Made by a program: the position numbers and the translations under genes. From Atopobiaceae bacterium (GTDB lineage: Bacteria > Actinomycetota > Coriobacteriia > Coriobacteriales > Atopobiaceae): a stretch of 64,000 bases of DNA. Below the pieces are notes generated by a model. It was not told the DNA's origin and did not search any database. It saw only the letters and a list, made by a program, of their open reading frames with translations. The stretch spans positions 32,154 to 96,153 of the forward strand of contig JAUNEG010000005.1 in NCBI GenBank assembly GCA_030525685.1, read 5' to 3'. Position 1 is the first letter of the stretch; each line of letters begins with the position of its first letter. Positions 7,267 to 18,587 of the stretch are shown here, piece after piece.

Positions 7267-8880
7267 TTACTCCCCCGCCGGTCCGTCGGGATAGGCGACG
7301 TGCGCGTCGACGGCGTCCGAGGCGACGCCGACCACGTCTATGATGTCACTCGCCATCACCGCGCGCGAGCCCCGGCGCTCGGCGGCGAGCGTTCCGGCGT
7401 AGGCGTGCACCTCGCAGACGTAGGCGGCCAGCAGCGCGGGGTCGACGTCGACCTCGGTACGCTGGGCCAGCGCGGACGCCATCATGCCCGCCAGCACGTC
7501 GCCCGACCCCGCCGTGGCGAGCGCGGCCGGACCCGGCTTGGGGAGCACGGCCCGCTCCACGCTCACGCAGCAGGTCGCGGTGCCCTTGCCCACGACGACG
7601 AGCTCGGAGCCCCCGTCCGCCCAGACGATGTCGCGCGCGGCGTCGAGCTGGTCCGAGAGGGAGGAGACCCCGCCGGCCGGACGGCCCACCAGGCGCGCCA
7701 GCTCGCCCCGGTGCGGGGTGAGGACGAGCGGGGCGGAGCGGCGGATGATCTCGGGGTACTGAGGGAGCGCGCCGCTGGTCAGGCGCGCGAGGCAGTTGAG
7801 GCCGTCGGCGTCCACCACCATCGGGACGTCCATGCCGAGAAGTGCCGAGACGACGGCGCAGGTGCCGCCGCTCACGCGGAGCCCCGGGCCCACCAAGACC
7901 GCGGAGGAGCGCTCGGCGAGCTTGCAGACCACGTCGCGCGCGTCGGCGGTCAGGGTCCCGTCGGCGTCCTCCGGGAGCGGCACCACGGGAATCTCCAGCA
8001 GATGCGCCTGGGCGACCGCCGCCGCGGAGGCGGGGGTCGCCAGCGTCACGTAGCCGGCGCCCATGCGGGCGGCGGCGAGGGCGGCCATGATCGCGGCGCC
8101 CGGGTAGCGCCGAGAGCCGCCCACGACGAGCACGGAGCCGCGGCTGAACTTGTCGACGGCGGACGTGCGGGGAAGCAGCGCCTCGAGGTAGTCCGCGAGG
8201 TCCGTCCTCCAAGCGACGGGGTCCTCGTCGACCACGAGCCGGTCGGTCTGCTCGGCGAGCGGCGCCACGACGATGGCGCCGCACACGTCCCGCCCGTCGT
8301 CGGTCAGCAGGCCCGGCTTGAGCGCCAGCATCGTCACTGTCATGTCGGCGACCACGCACGCCTCGGCGGCGAGGCCGGTCTGGGCGGACAGGCCGCTCGG
8401 AACGTCGACGGAGACCACGCGGGCCGCGCTCGCGTTGAGGCATTCGATCCAGATGTCGAACGGGGCTCTGACCTCCCCGTGGAAGCCGGTGCCGAGCATG
8501 CAGTCGAGGGCGACGTCCGCCGTGGCGAGAAGGTCGTCGAGCTCGTCGCGGGACGGTCCCACCAGCACCGAGGCACCGGCGCGCACCGCGCTCTGCGCCA
8601 CCTGGCGCGGGAGGTCCCCGGGCAGCGCGTCAGGCTCGACGGGGGACACCACGGTCACGTTGGCGCCCTGGGCGCGCAGCGCCTCGGCGGCGACCCACCC
8701 GTCGCCGCCGTTGTTGCCCATGCCGGCGAGGACCACGACGTTGTCCATCTCGCCCAGCTCGAGCACCTCCTGGGCGGCGGCGAGCCCGGCCCGGTGCATG
8801 AGCTCGGAAACGCTCACGCCCTCGCGGGTCAGGGCCACCTCGACGCGCCTCACGTCATCAATGTTCAGCACTGGCTGCAT
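7267..8880 (-). CDS. nnrE/nnrD: Bifunctional NAD(P)HX epimerase / ADP-dependent NAD(P)HX dehydratase
   Basis: This 537-residue two-domain repair enzyme restores damaged nicotinamide cofactors. Residues ~1-215 are the YjeF N-terminal epimerase (GMGNNGGDGWVAAEAL near residue 60; LDCMLGTGFHGE). Residues ~230-530 are the carbohydrate-kinase-like dehydratase (VLVVGGSRRYPGA; LTPHRGELARL; ATAGSGDVLAGM with the nucleotide-site GSGD). The start ATG at 8878-8880 is chosen because GGAGGTG stands 6 nt upstream. A TTG seven codons earlier would place this ribosome site inside the gene. Confidence 0.95.
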   Translation of the reverse strand: MQPVLNIDDVRRVEVALTREGVSVSELMHRAGLAAAQEVLELGEMDNVVVLAGMGNNGGDGWVAAEALRAQGANVTVVSPVEPDALPGDLPRQVAQSAVRAGASVLVGPSRDELDDLLATADVALDCMLGTGFHGEVRAPFDIWIECLNASAARVVSVDVPSGLSAQTGLAAEACVVADMTVTMLALKPGLLTDDGRDVCGAIVVAPLAEQTDRLVVDEDPVAWRTDLADYLEALLPRTSAVDKFSRGSVLVVGGSRRYPGAAIMAALAAARMGAGYVTLATPASAAAVAQAHLLEIPVVPLPEDADGTLTADARDVVCKLAERSSAVLVGPGLRVSGGTCAVVSALLGMDVPMVVDADGLNCLARLTSGALPQYPEIIRRSAPLVLTPHRGELARLVGRPAGGVSSLSDQLDAARDIVWADGGSELVVVGKGTATCCVSVERAVLPKPGPAALATAGSGDVLAGMMASALAQRTEVDVDPALLAAYVCEVHAYAGTLAAERRGSRAVMASDIIDVVGVASDAVDAHVAYPDGPAGE

Positions 8881-8929
8881 ATCCGCACCTCCGAAGGGCA
8901 ACGGCGAACTTGGTCGTCACCCATCATAC

Positions 8930-9469
8930 TCAAGAGTCCAGCCGGGGTGACCCCGCCGCCCTGAGCTCCAGGTCGTCGAGCTCCGCGTCCTGCACGCGCT
9001 CGAGCTCGTCGAGCACGGCGCGCGCCTCCTTGAACGAGTTCGCGAGGGCTCGCTCCGCGTCGCGGCGGGTGTCGGGCGCGGGGCGGACGTCGTCGGTCAC
9101 CGCGATGGCGTTTGCGACCGCGACGTCGTGGGTGTGCGATATGGAGAGGGCGATCTCGCGGATGCCCTTCTCGCGGGCGACCTCCGCCGCACGGCCGCTC
9201 AGCAGCGCGCGCGGCCGGCCCGACTCGTCGCGACCGACGGACACGTCGCGAAACCCGACGCCGTCCGCGAAACCGGTCCCCAGCGCCTTGACCACCGCCT
9301 CGCGCGCCGCGAAGCGCGCGGCGTAGTGCTCCGCCGGGCGGGCGCACCTCTCGCAGTAGGCCCGCTCCTCGTCGGTGAAGACGCGCCGCGCGAAGTTGGG
9401 GCGCCGCGCGAGCACCCGCTCCATGCGGTCGATCTCCAGCATGTCCACGCCGATTCCAGCAGTTGCCAT
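8930..9469 (-). CDS. acpS: Holo-[acyl-carrier-protein] synthase with C-terminal extension
   Basis: This protein transfers 4'-phosphopantetheine from CoA to acyl carrier protein. The core is complete: GIGVDMLEIDRM with the metal Asp at the start, FAAREAVVKALG with the catalytic Glu/Lys, and ISHTHDVAVANAIAV at the end of the fold. At 179 residues it is longer than the usual ~120-130. About 55 charged residues (ERALANSFKEAR, LDELERVQDAELDDLEL) extend the C-terminus and look helical or coiled coil. The start ATG at 9467-9469 lies 2 bp after glmS, so the two are coupled. Confidence 0.93.
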   Translation of the reverse strand: MATAGIGVDMLEIDRMERVLARRPNFARRVFTDEERAYCERCARPAEHYAARFAAREAVVKALGTGFADGVGFRDVSVGRDESGRPRALLSGRAAEVAREKGIREIALSISHTHDVAVANAIAVTDDVRPAPDTRRDAERALANSFKEARAVLDELERVQDAELDDLELRAAGSPRLDS

Positions 9470-9471
9470 GA

Positions 9472-11322
<1,851 letters not shown>

Positions 11323-11388
11323 GGTGCCTCCTCTGGACGGGACGGCGGCGCCGCCCGTGGGTTCGGTCCGCGCCCGGCTCCCGCGCGC

Positions 11389-12726
11389 CTACGCGCGGTG
11401 GGGCTCAAGCGCCTCGAGCACGATGCCGTTCGCCTGCTTGCAGAGCTCGTCGGTGGGCGCCTCGGCCAGCACGCGCACGAGCGGCTCGGTGCCGGAGGCG
11501 CGCACGAGCACGCGGCCCTGGCCGGCGAGGAACTCCTCGGCCCGCTTGACGGAGTCCAGCACGGCGGCGTCTCCCATCGCGGCGTCCTTGTCCTTCACGC
11601 GGACGTTCACGAGCTCCTGCGGGTAGAGTTTCACCGGGGCGCAGAGCTGGGAGAGCGTCTCGCGCTCGGCGCGAATGACCTCCATGAGGCGCAGGGACGT
11701 CATGATGCCGTCACCGGTGCACTCGATGTCGCCGAAGATGATGTGGCCGGACTGCTCGCCGCCCAGGCTGTAGCCCTTCTCGCGCATGCAGGCGTAGACG
11801 AAGCGGTCGCCCACCGCGGTGGTCTCGTAGGAGAGGTGCGCCTCGTCGAGGGCCTTGAACAGGCCGTAGTTGCTCATGACGGTGGGGACCACGGTGCCGG
11901 CGGTGAGGCGACCGTGCTTGTTCAGGTAGACGCCGCAGACGTAGAGGATCAGGTCACCGTCGACCACGTTGCCGCGCTCGTCCACGGCAAGGCACCGGTC
12001 GGCGTCGCCGTCGTAGGCGAAGCCCACGTCGAGGCCCTGCTCGACCACGTGGCGGCGCAGGCGGTCGATGTGGGTGGAGCCGCAGTCGACGTTGATGTTG
12101 AAGCCGTCGGGGGCGTTGTTGATCACGCGCACGTCCGCGCCGAGGGCGTCGAAGACGGGCTTGGCGACGGAGGACGCGGCGCCGTTGGCGCAGTCCAGGC
12201 CGATCTTCACGCCCTGGAGCGAGAAGTTCGCGCTCGCGATGAGGTGCGCGACGTAGCGGTTGCGGCCCTGCATGTAGTCGACGGTGCAGCCGATGGCGTC
12301 GCCGGTCGCCAGCGGAACCTCAACCTCGCCGTCGATGTAGGCCTCGATGAGTTCCAGGACGTCCTCGTCCATCTTGTAGCCCTCGCCGTTGACGAGCTTG
12401 ATGCCGTTGTCGGTGTAGGGGTTGTGGCTCGCGGAGATGATGATGCCGCAGTCGAAGCGGCCGTCGACGGTCTCGTACGCCACGCCCGGGGTCGGGATCA
12501 CGTGCAGGAGGTAGGCGTCAGCGCCGGAGGCGACGAGGCCGGCGACCAGGGCGTTCTCGAACATGTAGCTGGAGCGGCGCGTGTCCTTGCCCACGACCAC
12601 GCGCGCCTTGCGCTCCTGGTGCGCACCGTAGTACCAGCCCACGTAGCGACCGATCTTGAACGCGTGGTCCACGGTCAGGGTGTTGTTGGCCTCGCCGCGG
12701 AATCCGTCGGTGCCAAAGTACTTCAT
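11389..12726 (-). CDS. glmM: Phosphoglucosamine mutase
   Basis: This 445-residue enzyme interconverts glucosamine-6-phosphate and glucosamine-1-phosphate. It starts MKYFGTDGFRGEAN. The phosphoserine loop is IIISASHNPYTDNG, the metal site is YDGDADRCLAVD, the sugar loop is GGEQSGHIIF, and the phosphate-binding loop RASGTEPLVRV is near the end. The start at 12726 was chosen for family fit; twelve upstream in-frame residues are not family-like. It heads the glmM-glmS run, so both steps toward UDP-GlcNAc are co-expressed. Confidence 0.96.
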   Translation of the reverse strand: MKYFGTDGFRGEANNTLTVDHAFKIGRYVGWYYGAHQERKARVVVGKDTRRSSYMFENALVAGLVASGADAYLLHVIPTPGVAYETVDGRFDCGIIISASHNPYTDNGIKLVNGEGYKMDEDVLELIEAYIDGEVEVPLATGDAIGCTVDYMQGRNRYVAHLIASANFSLQGVKIGLDCANGAASSVAKPVFDALGADVRVINNAPDGFNINVDCGSTHIDRLRRHVVEQGLDVGFAYDGDADRCLAVDERGNVVDGDLILYVCGVYLNKHGRLTAGTVVPTVMSNYGLFKALDEAHLSYETTAVGDRFVYACMREKGYSLGGEQSGHIIFGDIECTGDGIMTSLRLMEVIRAERETLSQLCAPVKLYPQELVNVRVKDKDAAMGDAAVLDSVKRAEEFLAGQGRVLVRASGTEPLVRVLAEAPTDELCKQANGIVLEALEPHRA

Positions 12727-12779
12727 GTCGGGCCCCCAGGTGGTTTCGGCAAAAAGACCCACCTATTGTCGCACATCTG

Positions 12780-13120
12780 GGCCGGGTGCTCAGAAACTCG
12801 ACAGTCCTGGAGTCCTGCGTGCGCCCGGACGACGTCCCGGAATCGCCGGGCTTCTCGCTTAGCGAGAAGAGCGCGTCCCGAAATCGCCGGCCTTCTCCGC
12901 CTGATGGGATTTCTCGTCCCAGAAAACGGGAGGTTCTCCGTTCAAACAGCACCTGTCGCGGGGAACTCCGCCAATTCTGGGACGGGAAGGGCGCTTGGCC
13001 GGAGAACCCCGCCAATTCCTAGAAGCCCTTCCCGCCCGGGCGGAGAAGGATGCCGTTTTCAGGACGCCGCTTGCGCCCAACCGGGGAATCTCCCACTTTT
13101 TAGGACGGCTCTCCCGCACA
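12780..13120. repeat. Cluster of degenerate ~25-bp intergenic repeats
   Basis: The gap between glmM and rpsI contains at least six related units in both orientations. Each has a GGAGAA/CGAGAA block, a GCGATT or GCCAATT core and a GGGACG block ~8 bp on. Examples start near 12832, 12866, 12905, 12960, 12998 and 13040. Reading frames across the region have no ribosome sites or family similarity. The function is unknown. They look like decayed copies of a short interspersed repeat. Confidence 0.45.
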
Positions 13121-13127
13121 CAGAGAA

Positions 13128-13156
13128 GGGCCCGCCGAGAGGAACTCGACGGGCCC
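13128..13156 (-). terminator. Terminator of rplM-rpsI
   Basis: Downstream of the rpsI stop on the minus strand is a 12-bp stem (13128-13139 with 13145-13156, one G-U pair or mismatch) with a 5-nt loop. A pyrimidine-rich TTCTCT tract follows. The U-run is weak but the stem is strong. Confidence 0.6.
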
Positions 13157-13178
13157 GAAAAGCGTATGCGAAGAAGCC

Positions 13179-13574
<396 letters not shown>

Positions 13575-13577
13575 CGG

Positions 13578-14018
13578 TTAGGCCCTCCAATCAATCTTGA
13601 CGGGGTTCTGGGCCGTGTGCGGGTGCTCGGGGCCGGCGTAGACCTTGAGCTTCATGCCCTGCTTGCGGCCGAGGGTGGTCTTGGGGAGCATGCCCTTGAT
13701 GGCGTGCTCGACGACACGCTCGGGGTGCTTCTCCATGGCCTCGCGGAAGCTCTCGAGCTTGAGGCCGCCGAGATAGCCGGAATGGCGCCAGTACTGCTTG
13801 TGCTCGGCCTTGACGCCCGTGAGGACGACCTTGTCGGCGTTGATGACGACGACGAAGTCGCCGGTGTCGGCGTTGGGGGTGTACTGCGGCTTGTTCTTGC
13901 CGCGCAGGATCATGGCCGCGGTGGTGGCCAGACGACCGAGCGTCGCGCCCTCGGCGTCGATGAGCACCCACTTGCGCTCGACTTCGCCGTTCTTGGCGAA
14001 CTGAGTCGACTTCTTCAC
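13578..14018 (-). CDS. rplM: 50S ribosomal protein L13
   Basis: This 146-residue large-subunit assembly protein has typical segments: [56 protein letters not shown]. Translation starts at GTG (14016-14018) with GGAGGAG five bases upstream. It is followed immediately by rpsI. Confidence 0.98.
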   Translation of the reverse strand: MKKSTQFAKNGEVERKWVLIDAEGATLGRLATTAAMILRGKNKPQYTPNADTGDFVVVINADKVVLTGVKAEHKQYWRHSGYLGGLKLESFREAMEKHPERVVEHAIKGMLPKTTLGRKQGMKLKVYAGPEHPHTAQNPVKIDWRA

Positions 14019-14118
14019 TTGACTCCTCCTACGTACCTGCTTGGTGGCGGCTTCTGGACAAACCGCCGTGCTTTTTGTCAGAGATTACGGGGCTCTGTGG
14101 AAAAGCTGTAAGAGTATA
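14019..14118 (-). promoter_or_regulatory. Promoter and 5' leader of rplM-rpsI
   Basis: On the minus strand a -10 hexamer TATACT lies at 14113-14118 and a ~85-nt leader precedes the GTG. No good -35 is visible. The leader contains a stem (GGCGG...CCGCC, roughly 14044-14066). Autoregulatory L13 leaders are known in other phyla, so this stem is a candidate. Its homology to a named leader family is not shown. Confidence 0.45.
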
Positions 14119-14200
14119 GCGCAACGACGCCGCGCCCCGCCTGTGATTTTTCCGTACACAACCTGTACAGACACCGCCTTTTGGGCGGGGCGCCGAGAAG

Positions 14201-14236
14201 AACGGGGCGCCGCGGGCACTCCCGCGACGCCCCGTT
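14201..14236 (-). terminator. Hairpin downstream of the GH31-like pseudogene
   Basis: A 16-bp stem with one mismatch (14201-14216 with 14221-14236) and a 4-nt loop lies 20 bp past the pseudogene stop. A CTTCTC tract follows in the minus-strand transcript. Confidence 0.6.
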
Positions 14237-14258
14237 GGGCTGGTGCGGCCACCGCCCG

Positions 14259-16177
14259 CTAGTCGCGACGGTTCCGCAGCCTCACGACCACCGCTGCCGC
14301 CACGACGACCACGGCAGCCACGGCCACGCCCACCACGGGCAGGCTGGCGTCACCGGTCTTGGCGAGCTCGTCGCCCTCGTCCGTGGTGGTGTCGCCGGGC
14401 TTCTGGTCGCCGCCGGGCTTCTGCTCGTCGTCACCGCCGGGCTTCTGCTCGGCGTCCTTGAGGCCGTCGTAGGCGCTCTGGAGGGCGGAGAGCCTGGCGT
14501 CGACGTCGTCCTACGTGGCCGCGTCGTCGGCGAGGGCGCGCCGGGCGTCGGCAAGGGCGTTTGCGAACGGGGTCCACGTGGCCTCGGCGTAGTCCTCGGC
14601 GTTGAGACCGGCGGCCTCGATTTCATCGACGAGCTGCTGGAGCGCGGTCTTGTCAACGGCAGCCGGGTCCTCGTGTTTGGTGCCGTAGAAGCGAATCTCG
14701 GATGCGCTGCAGTACCGGTCCGGAACGTCGCCGCCGGCGTGGTTGACCTTGAACATCACGTACCGGGTGGTCTGCAGGGCAAACGCGGCCTGCTGCCACG
14801 CGGTGCGGTTGGTCAGGTTCTTGCCGTCATTGGCGTACGTGAAGGTGCCAAGGCTCACGACCGTGGAGTCCTCGGCGGCCTCATAGCCGTTGTCGGCGTA
14901 GGCCTGGAGGTCCTCGGCGCTCGCGGCGGAGAGGATCTCGACCTCAAAGATGTCGCCGTTGGTGCCGTTCTGGCGTGGCAGGAACGTGACGTCGGTCAGG
15001 TCGTACTCCGCGGCAAGGTCGAAGATCAGGTACTGCGGCATGTACACCGCGTTGTTGTAGTCGGAGTGCCAGTAGCTCTGATCGTTGTAATCGAGCACGC
15101 GCCCCGGATACGCGCCCTCGATCGCGCCGGCGTCGGAGGAGGCGTCAACGACCGTGACGCTCGTCTCGGCATCGGTGTTAATGAGCGTCGTCTCGTCAAC
15201 CGGGCGCATCTCGAGCGCGTCAATCGCATCCTGGGTGGCAACCGCGGCGGCGGCCACGTCGTTGGCGGAGTATCCGCCAGCGGCGATGAGGTCCTGGCCC
15301 GCCCTGACGGCAGCCTGGAGCGCCTCGAAGCTCTCGGCCGTGTAGGCGGAGGAGCTGTAGGCTCCGGCATCCCTGATGGCCTGCTCGAGCGCGGAGGTGT
15401 CCACGCCCTCGAGGACGGTCACGTCATAGGAGGCCGTCTTGGTCGGATTCAGCACGGAGGCCACCGTAATGGTGGCCTTGCCGGCCTTGTTGCCGCGGAG
15501 GAATCAGACGATGTTGCCCTCGGCGGTGCCCGTGGGATGCTGATGGTGCTGCCCGTGTGGATGTAGCGGCCATTCTGCATGCCGCCGCCGAAGAAGTTCT
15601 CGGCGTTGCCCTTCTCCAGGTACTGCACCGTGGAGTTGCCGTTGAACTGGATCGGCGCCGTCTCCTGCATCACGACGTTCTCGCCGTCGGAGACGGTCAT
15701 GAGCGCGGACTCCCTGTCAAAGGAGACCGTGGTGTCACCGGCGGTGATGGTGAGCTCATCCCCGTCAACGGTGACGCCCTGCGGCGACTCATAGGCGTCG
15801 GAGTCGTCCGGCTGCGCCTGGATGCGGGCCGTGTGATCCGAGCTGTTGGGCGTCGCGTACGGGTCAAACTCGCCGGACGGGTCGACCACGTAGTGGAAGA
15901 TGCCGTCCTCGAGGAAGGTGATGCGGCCCTCAACCTCCCCGGAGTCCGTGTTGAACGTGATGTTCACCTGGCTGGGGTTCTGCTCGTCCTGCGTCATGCT
16001 CGCGACGCTCGCCAGCGAACCCTGGAAGTCCGCGTCAACCGGCGCCGCGAACGCCGGAATCGCCGGCATCGCCGTCAGCAGCAGCGAGGCGGTCATCGTG
16101 CCGGCAAGCGCACGGCGCAACCCGTCCCTCAATGCCTCTCGCCTTCTTGCTCTGTGCCCCTTTTGGTAGTCGGCCAT
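14259..16177 (-). pseudogene. Broken cell-wall-anchored GH31-like glycosidase
   Basis: This is the wreck of a large secreted enzyme. Translation would start at ATG 16177 with a long Sec signal (MTASLLLTAMPAIPAFA). The N-terminal beta domain resembles those of GH31 alpha-glucosidases (VQYLEKGNAENFFGGGMQNG). At about 15540 the frame shifts, and an in-frame TGA follows at 15504-15506. The sequence resumes with an Ig-like strand, a FIVAR-type helix region, an F5/8 type C (discoidin-like) sugar-binding domain and a second FIVAR. An amber stop at 14511-14513 then precedes the sortase-type end: LAKTGD, a membrane helix and RLRNRRD. The catalytic barrel is absent, so a large internal deletion joined the ends. 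Confidence 0.85.
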
Positions 16178-16515
16178 ATGTTGCCACCTTTCCCCTCTGC
16201 CCCCTGCCGGACCCCCTGCGCCGCCCGCGCGGCAACCAGCCGGCATACAAGAGCCTTTCACTAGCCCTCTCATTGTTTTACAGCCCCCCTTCAAGCCCTT
16301 CCTCACTTGTCCGTAGGCGGCAGAAAAGCCCCCCCCCCAGCGGCATTCAGACAGCTAAACGCCGGAGCTGGTATTAAAACTCTGATATAAGCTGGGCTTT
16401 CTGCCAGTAACCAGTTGGAGCGTCCCAGACCTCATCCACCGACCGTTTTGCCCCGCCAGCCCCCGCAGGTTCTAAAATGTTTCCGACCGACATCGCCGCG
16501 CCAGAGGAGGCTCCG
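16178..16515. other. Intergenic region upstream of the pseudogene and the kinase gene
   Basis: This 338-bp gap separates divergent genes. On its pseudogene side lies that gene's ribosome site (GAGGGGAAAGGTGG). Around 16375-16390 an AT-rich segment (TATTAAAACTCTGATATAAG) could supply a -10 element for the plus-strand kinase, but no clean -35 is seen. No other gene is visible. Confidence 0.35.
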
Positions 16516-17448
16516 ATGATCTACACCGTCACGCTCAACCCCGCCCTCGACAAGACCGTCCACATCCCCAACTTCACCCTCGACGCGGTCAACCGCATCA
16601 CCGAGCTGCGGCGCGACGCCGGCGGCAAGGGCATCAACGTCTCCAAGGTCATCGCCAAGCTCGGCGGCACCTCCGAGGCCGTGGCCATCCTCTCCGGCGA
16701 CACGGGAAGCTGGATCGCCGGGGCTCTCAAGCAGGCGGGCATCCGCGTGAAGGCCTTCCCGGCCAACGGCGAGACGCGCACCAACCTCAAGGTCATCGAC
16801 CCGGTGAACGACACCCACACCGACATCAACGAGCCCGGCCCCGCAGTCACCGACGACCTGCTGGACGAGATGCTCGACGTCCTGGCCGAGGAGATTTGCG
16901 AGGGCGACTACGTGGTCCTCTCCGGAAGCCTCCCCGCCGGCGTGAGCCGCTCGACCTACGGTGCCTGGACCCGCACGCTGCGCCACGCCGGTGCCCACGT
17001 CTACCTCGACGCCGACGGCGACGCCCTCGAGGCGGGCCTCAAGGGCAAGCCCTTCTTCACCAAGCCCAACAACCACGAGCTCTCCGCACTCGTGGGCCGC
17101 GAGCTCGCAACCGTGGACGAGATCGCCTCCGCCGCGCACGAGCTGGTCGACCGAGGCGTGGAGCGCGTGGTCATCTCCATGGGCGGCGAGGGCGCGCTGC
17201 TCGCCACCGCAAACGAGACCTGGCACGCCTCCTCGGTGAAGGTGCCCGTGGGGTCCACGGTGGGCGCCGGGGACTCCGTGGTCGCGGCCTTCGCCTACGC
17301 CGACGCCCAGGGCCTGGGCATCGAGGACTCGCTGCGCCTGGCCATGGCCACCGGCGCCGCCAACGTCATGGAGTCCGGCACGCAGGCCGCCGAGCGCTCC
17401 GTCGTGGACGGCCTCGTCGACCGCGTTGAGGTCACGCGCCTGGCGTAG
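16516..17448 (+). CDS. 1-phosphofructokinase / tagatose-6-phosphate kinase family sugar kinase
   Basis: This 310-residue PfkB-family kinase begins MIYTVTLNPALDKTV, typical of FruK/LacC. Other signatures are RDAGGKGINVSKV (first PfkB motif), VVLSGSLPAGVS, FTKPNNHELSALVG and the anion-hole/catalytic motif TVGAGDSVVAAFAYA. It would phosphorylate fructose-1-phosphate or tagatose-6-phosphate to the bisphosphate. The start at 16516 is fixed by AGGAGG six bases upstream; an ATG 13 codons earlier lacks a ribosome site. It stands alone, without the PTS or aldolase gene often beside it. A PTS/GatZ operon lies at 41-44 kb. Substrate cannot be told from sequence. Confidence 0.88.
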   Translation: MIYTVTLNPALDKTVHIPNFTLDAVNRITELRRDAGGKGINVSKVIAKLGGTSEAVAILSGDTGSWIAGALKQAGIRVKAFPANGETRTNLKVIDPVNDTHTDINEPGPAVTDDLLDEMLDVLAEEICEGDYVVLSGSLPAGVSRSTYGAWTRTLRHAGAHVYLDADGDALEAGLKGKPFFTKPNNHELSALVGRELATVDEIASAAHELVDRGVERVVISMGGEGALLATANETWHASSVKVPVGSTVGAGDSVVAAFAYADAQGLGIEDSLRLAMATGAANVMESGTQAAERSVVDGLVDRVEVTRLA

Positions 17449-17531
17449 GAGCCTGACGCGCGAGGCGGGGCGGGGCGGCCCGCGCCCACGTCCTTCGCGC
17501 CCGTCCTTCTCGCCCGCCATCCCCCTCGCGC

Positions 17532-17642
17532 GGGTTAGCTTTACCGGCGCGTCCCCGTCTGGCGCGTGACTTGGGTTAGATCTACCGGCGCGTCCCCCTC
17601 CTGATCGCCGAATTGAGGGGGACGCGCCGGTGGTTTTAACCC
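17532..17642. repeat. REP-like palindromic element between convergent genes
   Basis: There are three copies of a ~26-bp unit with the core ACCGGCGCGTCCCC. Copies at 17532-17557 and 17573-17600 are direct. The copy at 17615-17642 is inverted and can pair with the second over 28 nt (about 4 mismatches; loop 17601-17614). The element sits between the kinase gene and the patatin gene, which end toward each other. It could act as a bidirectional terminator, and it looks like a dispersed REP-type unit. Confidence 0.7.
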
Positions 17643-17678
17643 GACGCCCGGCGGGGGCGTGTCAGGCGAGAAGGGCCG

Positions 17679-18587
17679 CTAGCCGAGAAACGCCTCGATC
17701 TCCGCGATCCGCTCGGTCGCCTGCCGACGCCCGGCGACGTAGAGGGAGAGCAGCGACTCGCCGTCGCGCGTGGACGACCCCACGGCGACCGGCTCCTCCG
17801 GGGCGATCACGAGGCAGGTGCCAGCCTCCTCGAGCTCCCAGAGCCGCTCGCGCTGGGCGTTGTAGCGCTCGGCGCGGGTGCGCAGCGCCTCCAGGTAGTA
17901 GGGGTAGCGGTCGTAGCGGTGCGAGCGCAGCGCGATCTGCTCGCTCGAGCCCGCCTGCTCGCGGACGTAGCCCCGGTCCTGCGTGAGCACCACGAGCGCC
18001 CGCTCGGCCGCCGGCCGCCCCGCGACCTCGGGCGCACCCGGCAGGCCCAGCGCGGCCGCGTAGGGGATCGAGTCCGTGGTGCCGCCGTCGAGGTAGCGAT
18101 GCCCGCCTACCTCCACGAGACGGCTCACCGTGGGAAGCGAGGCCGAGGCGCGCACGCGGTCGATGTCGTCGGGGAAGCTTCGCACCGGCAGGTAGGCCGG
18201 CGTGCCGAACGTCACGTCCGAGACGACGACCCACAGGGGCGTCCCGCTCTCGTTGAACGTCGCCACGTCGCAGGGGTCCAGACGGTTCTGGACCTCGTCG
18301 TACATGAAGTCGGCGCCGGCGATGTCCCCGGTCGTGGCGAACGACCACAGCGACATGAAGCGGCGGTCGTCGCGGAAGGCGAGGATGTCGCGCATGGTGC
18401 GCCCGATCTGGCGCGAGCGGAAGTTCGACGCGTTCACCGCGCCGGCCGAGACGCCCCAGATGCCGGAGAAGGCGTAGATGCCGCGCTCCTGCAGCACGTC
18501 GAGCACGCCTGCCGTGAACATCCCGCGAAAGCCGCCGCCCTCCAGCACGAGCGCGGGCGCGACGACACCGTTCCTCTCGTCAGACAT
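17679..18587 (-). CDS. Patatin-like phospholipase
   Basis: This 302-residue putative lipid acyl hydrolase has a Ser-Asp dyad. The oxyanion motif is LEGGGFRGMFTAGVLD near residue 15, the nucleophile elbow is GVSAG (GIWGVSAGAVNAS), and the catalytic Asp is in YLDGGTTDSIP. It appears cytoplasmic, with no signal peptide. The start ATG at 18585-18587 has GGGAGG at good spacing. A strong terminator lies only 14 bp before the start and the serine recombinase gene overlaps the first 8 bp. No promoter space of its own remains, so expression may depend on read-through. Confidence 0.88.
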   Translation of the reverse strand: MSDERNGVVAPALVLEGGGFRGMFTAGVLDVLQERGIYAFSGIWGVSAGAVNASNFRSRQIGRTMRDILAFRDDRRFMSLWSFATTGDIAGADFMYDEVQNRLDPCDVATFNESGTPLWVVVSDVTFGTPAYLPVRSFPDDIDRVRASASLPTVSRLVEVGGHRYLDGGTTDSIPYAAALGLPGAPEVAGRPAAERALVVLTQDRGYVREQAGSSEQIALRSHRYDRYPYYLEALRTRAERYNAQRERLWELEEAGTCLVIAPEEPVAVGSSTRDGESLLSLYVAGRRQATERIAEIEAFLG

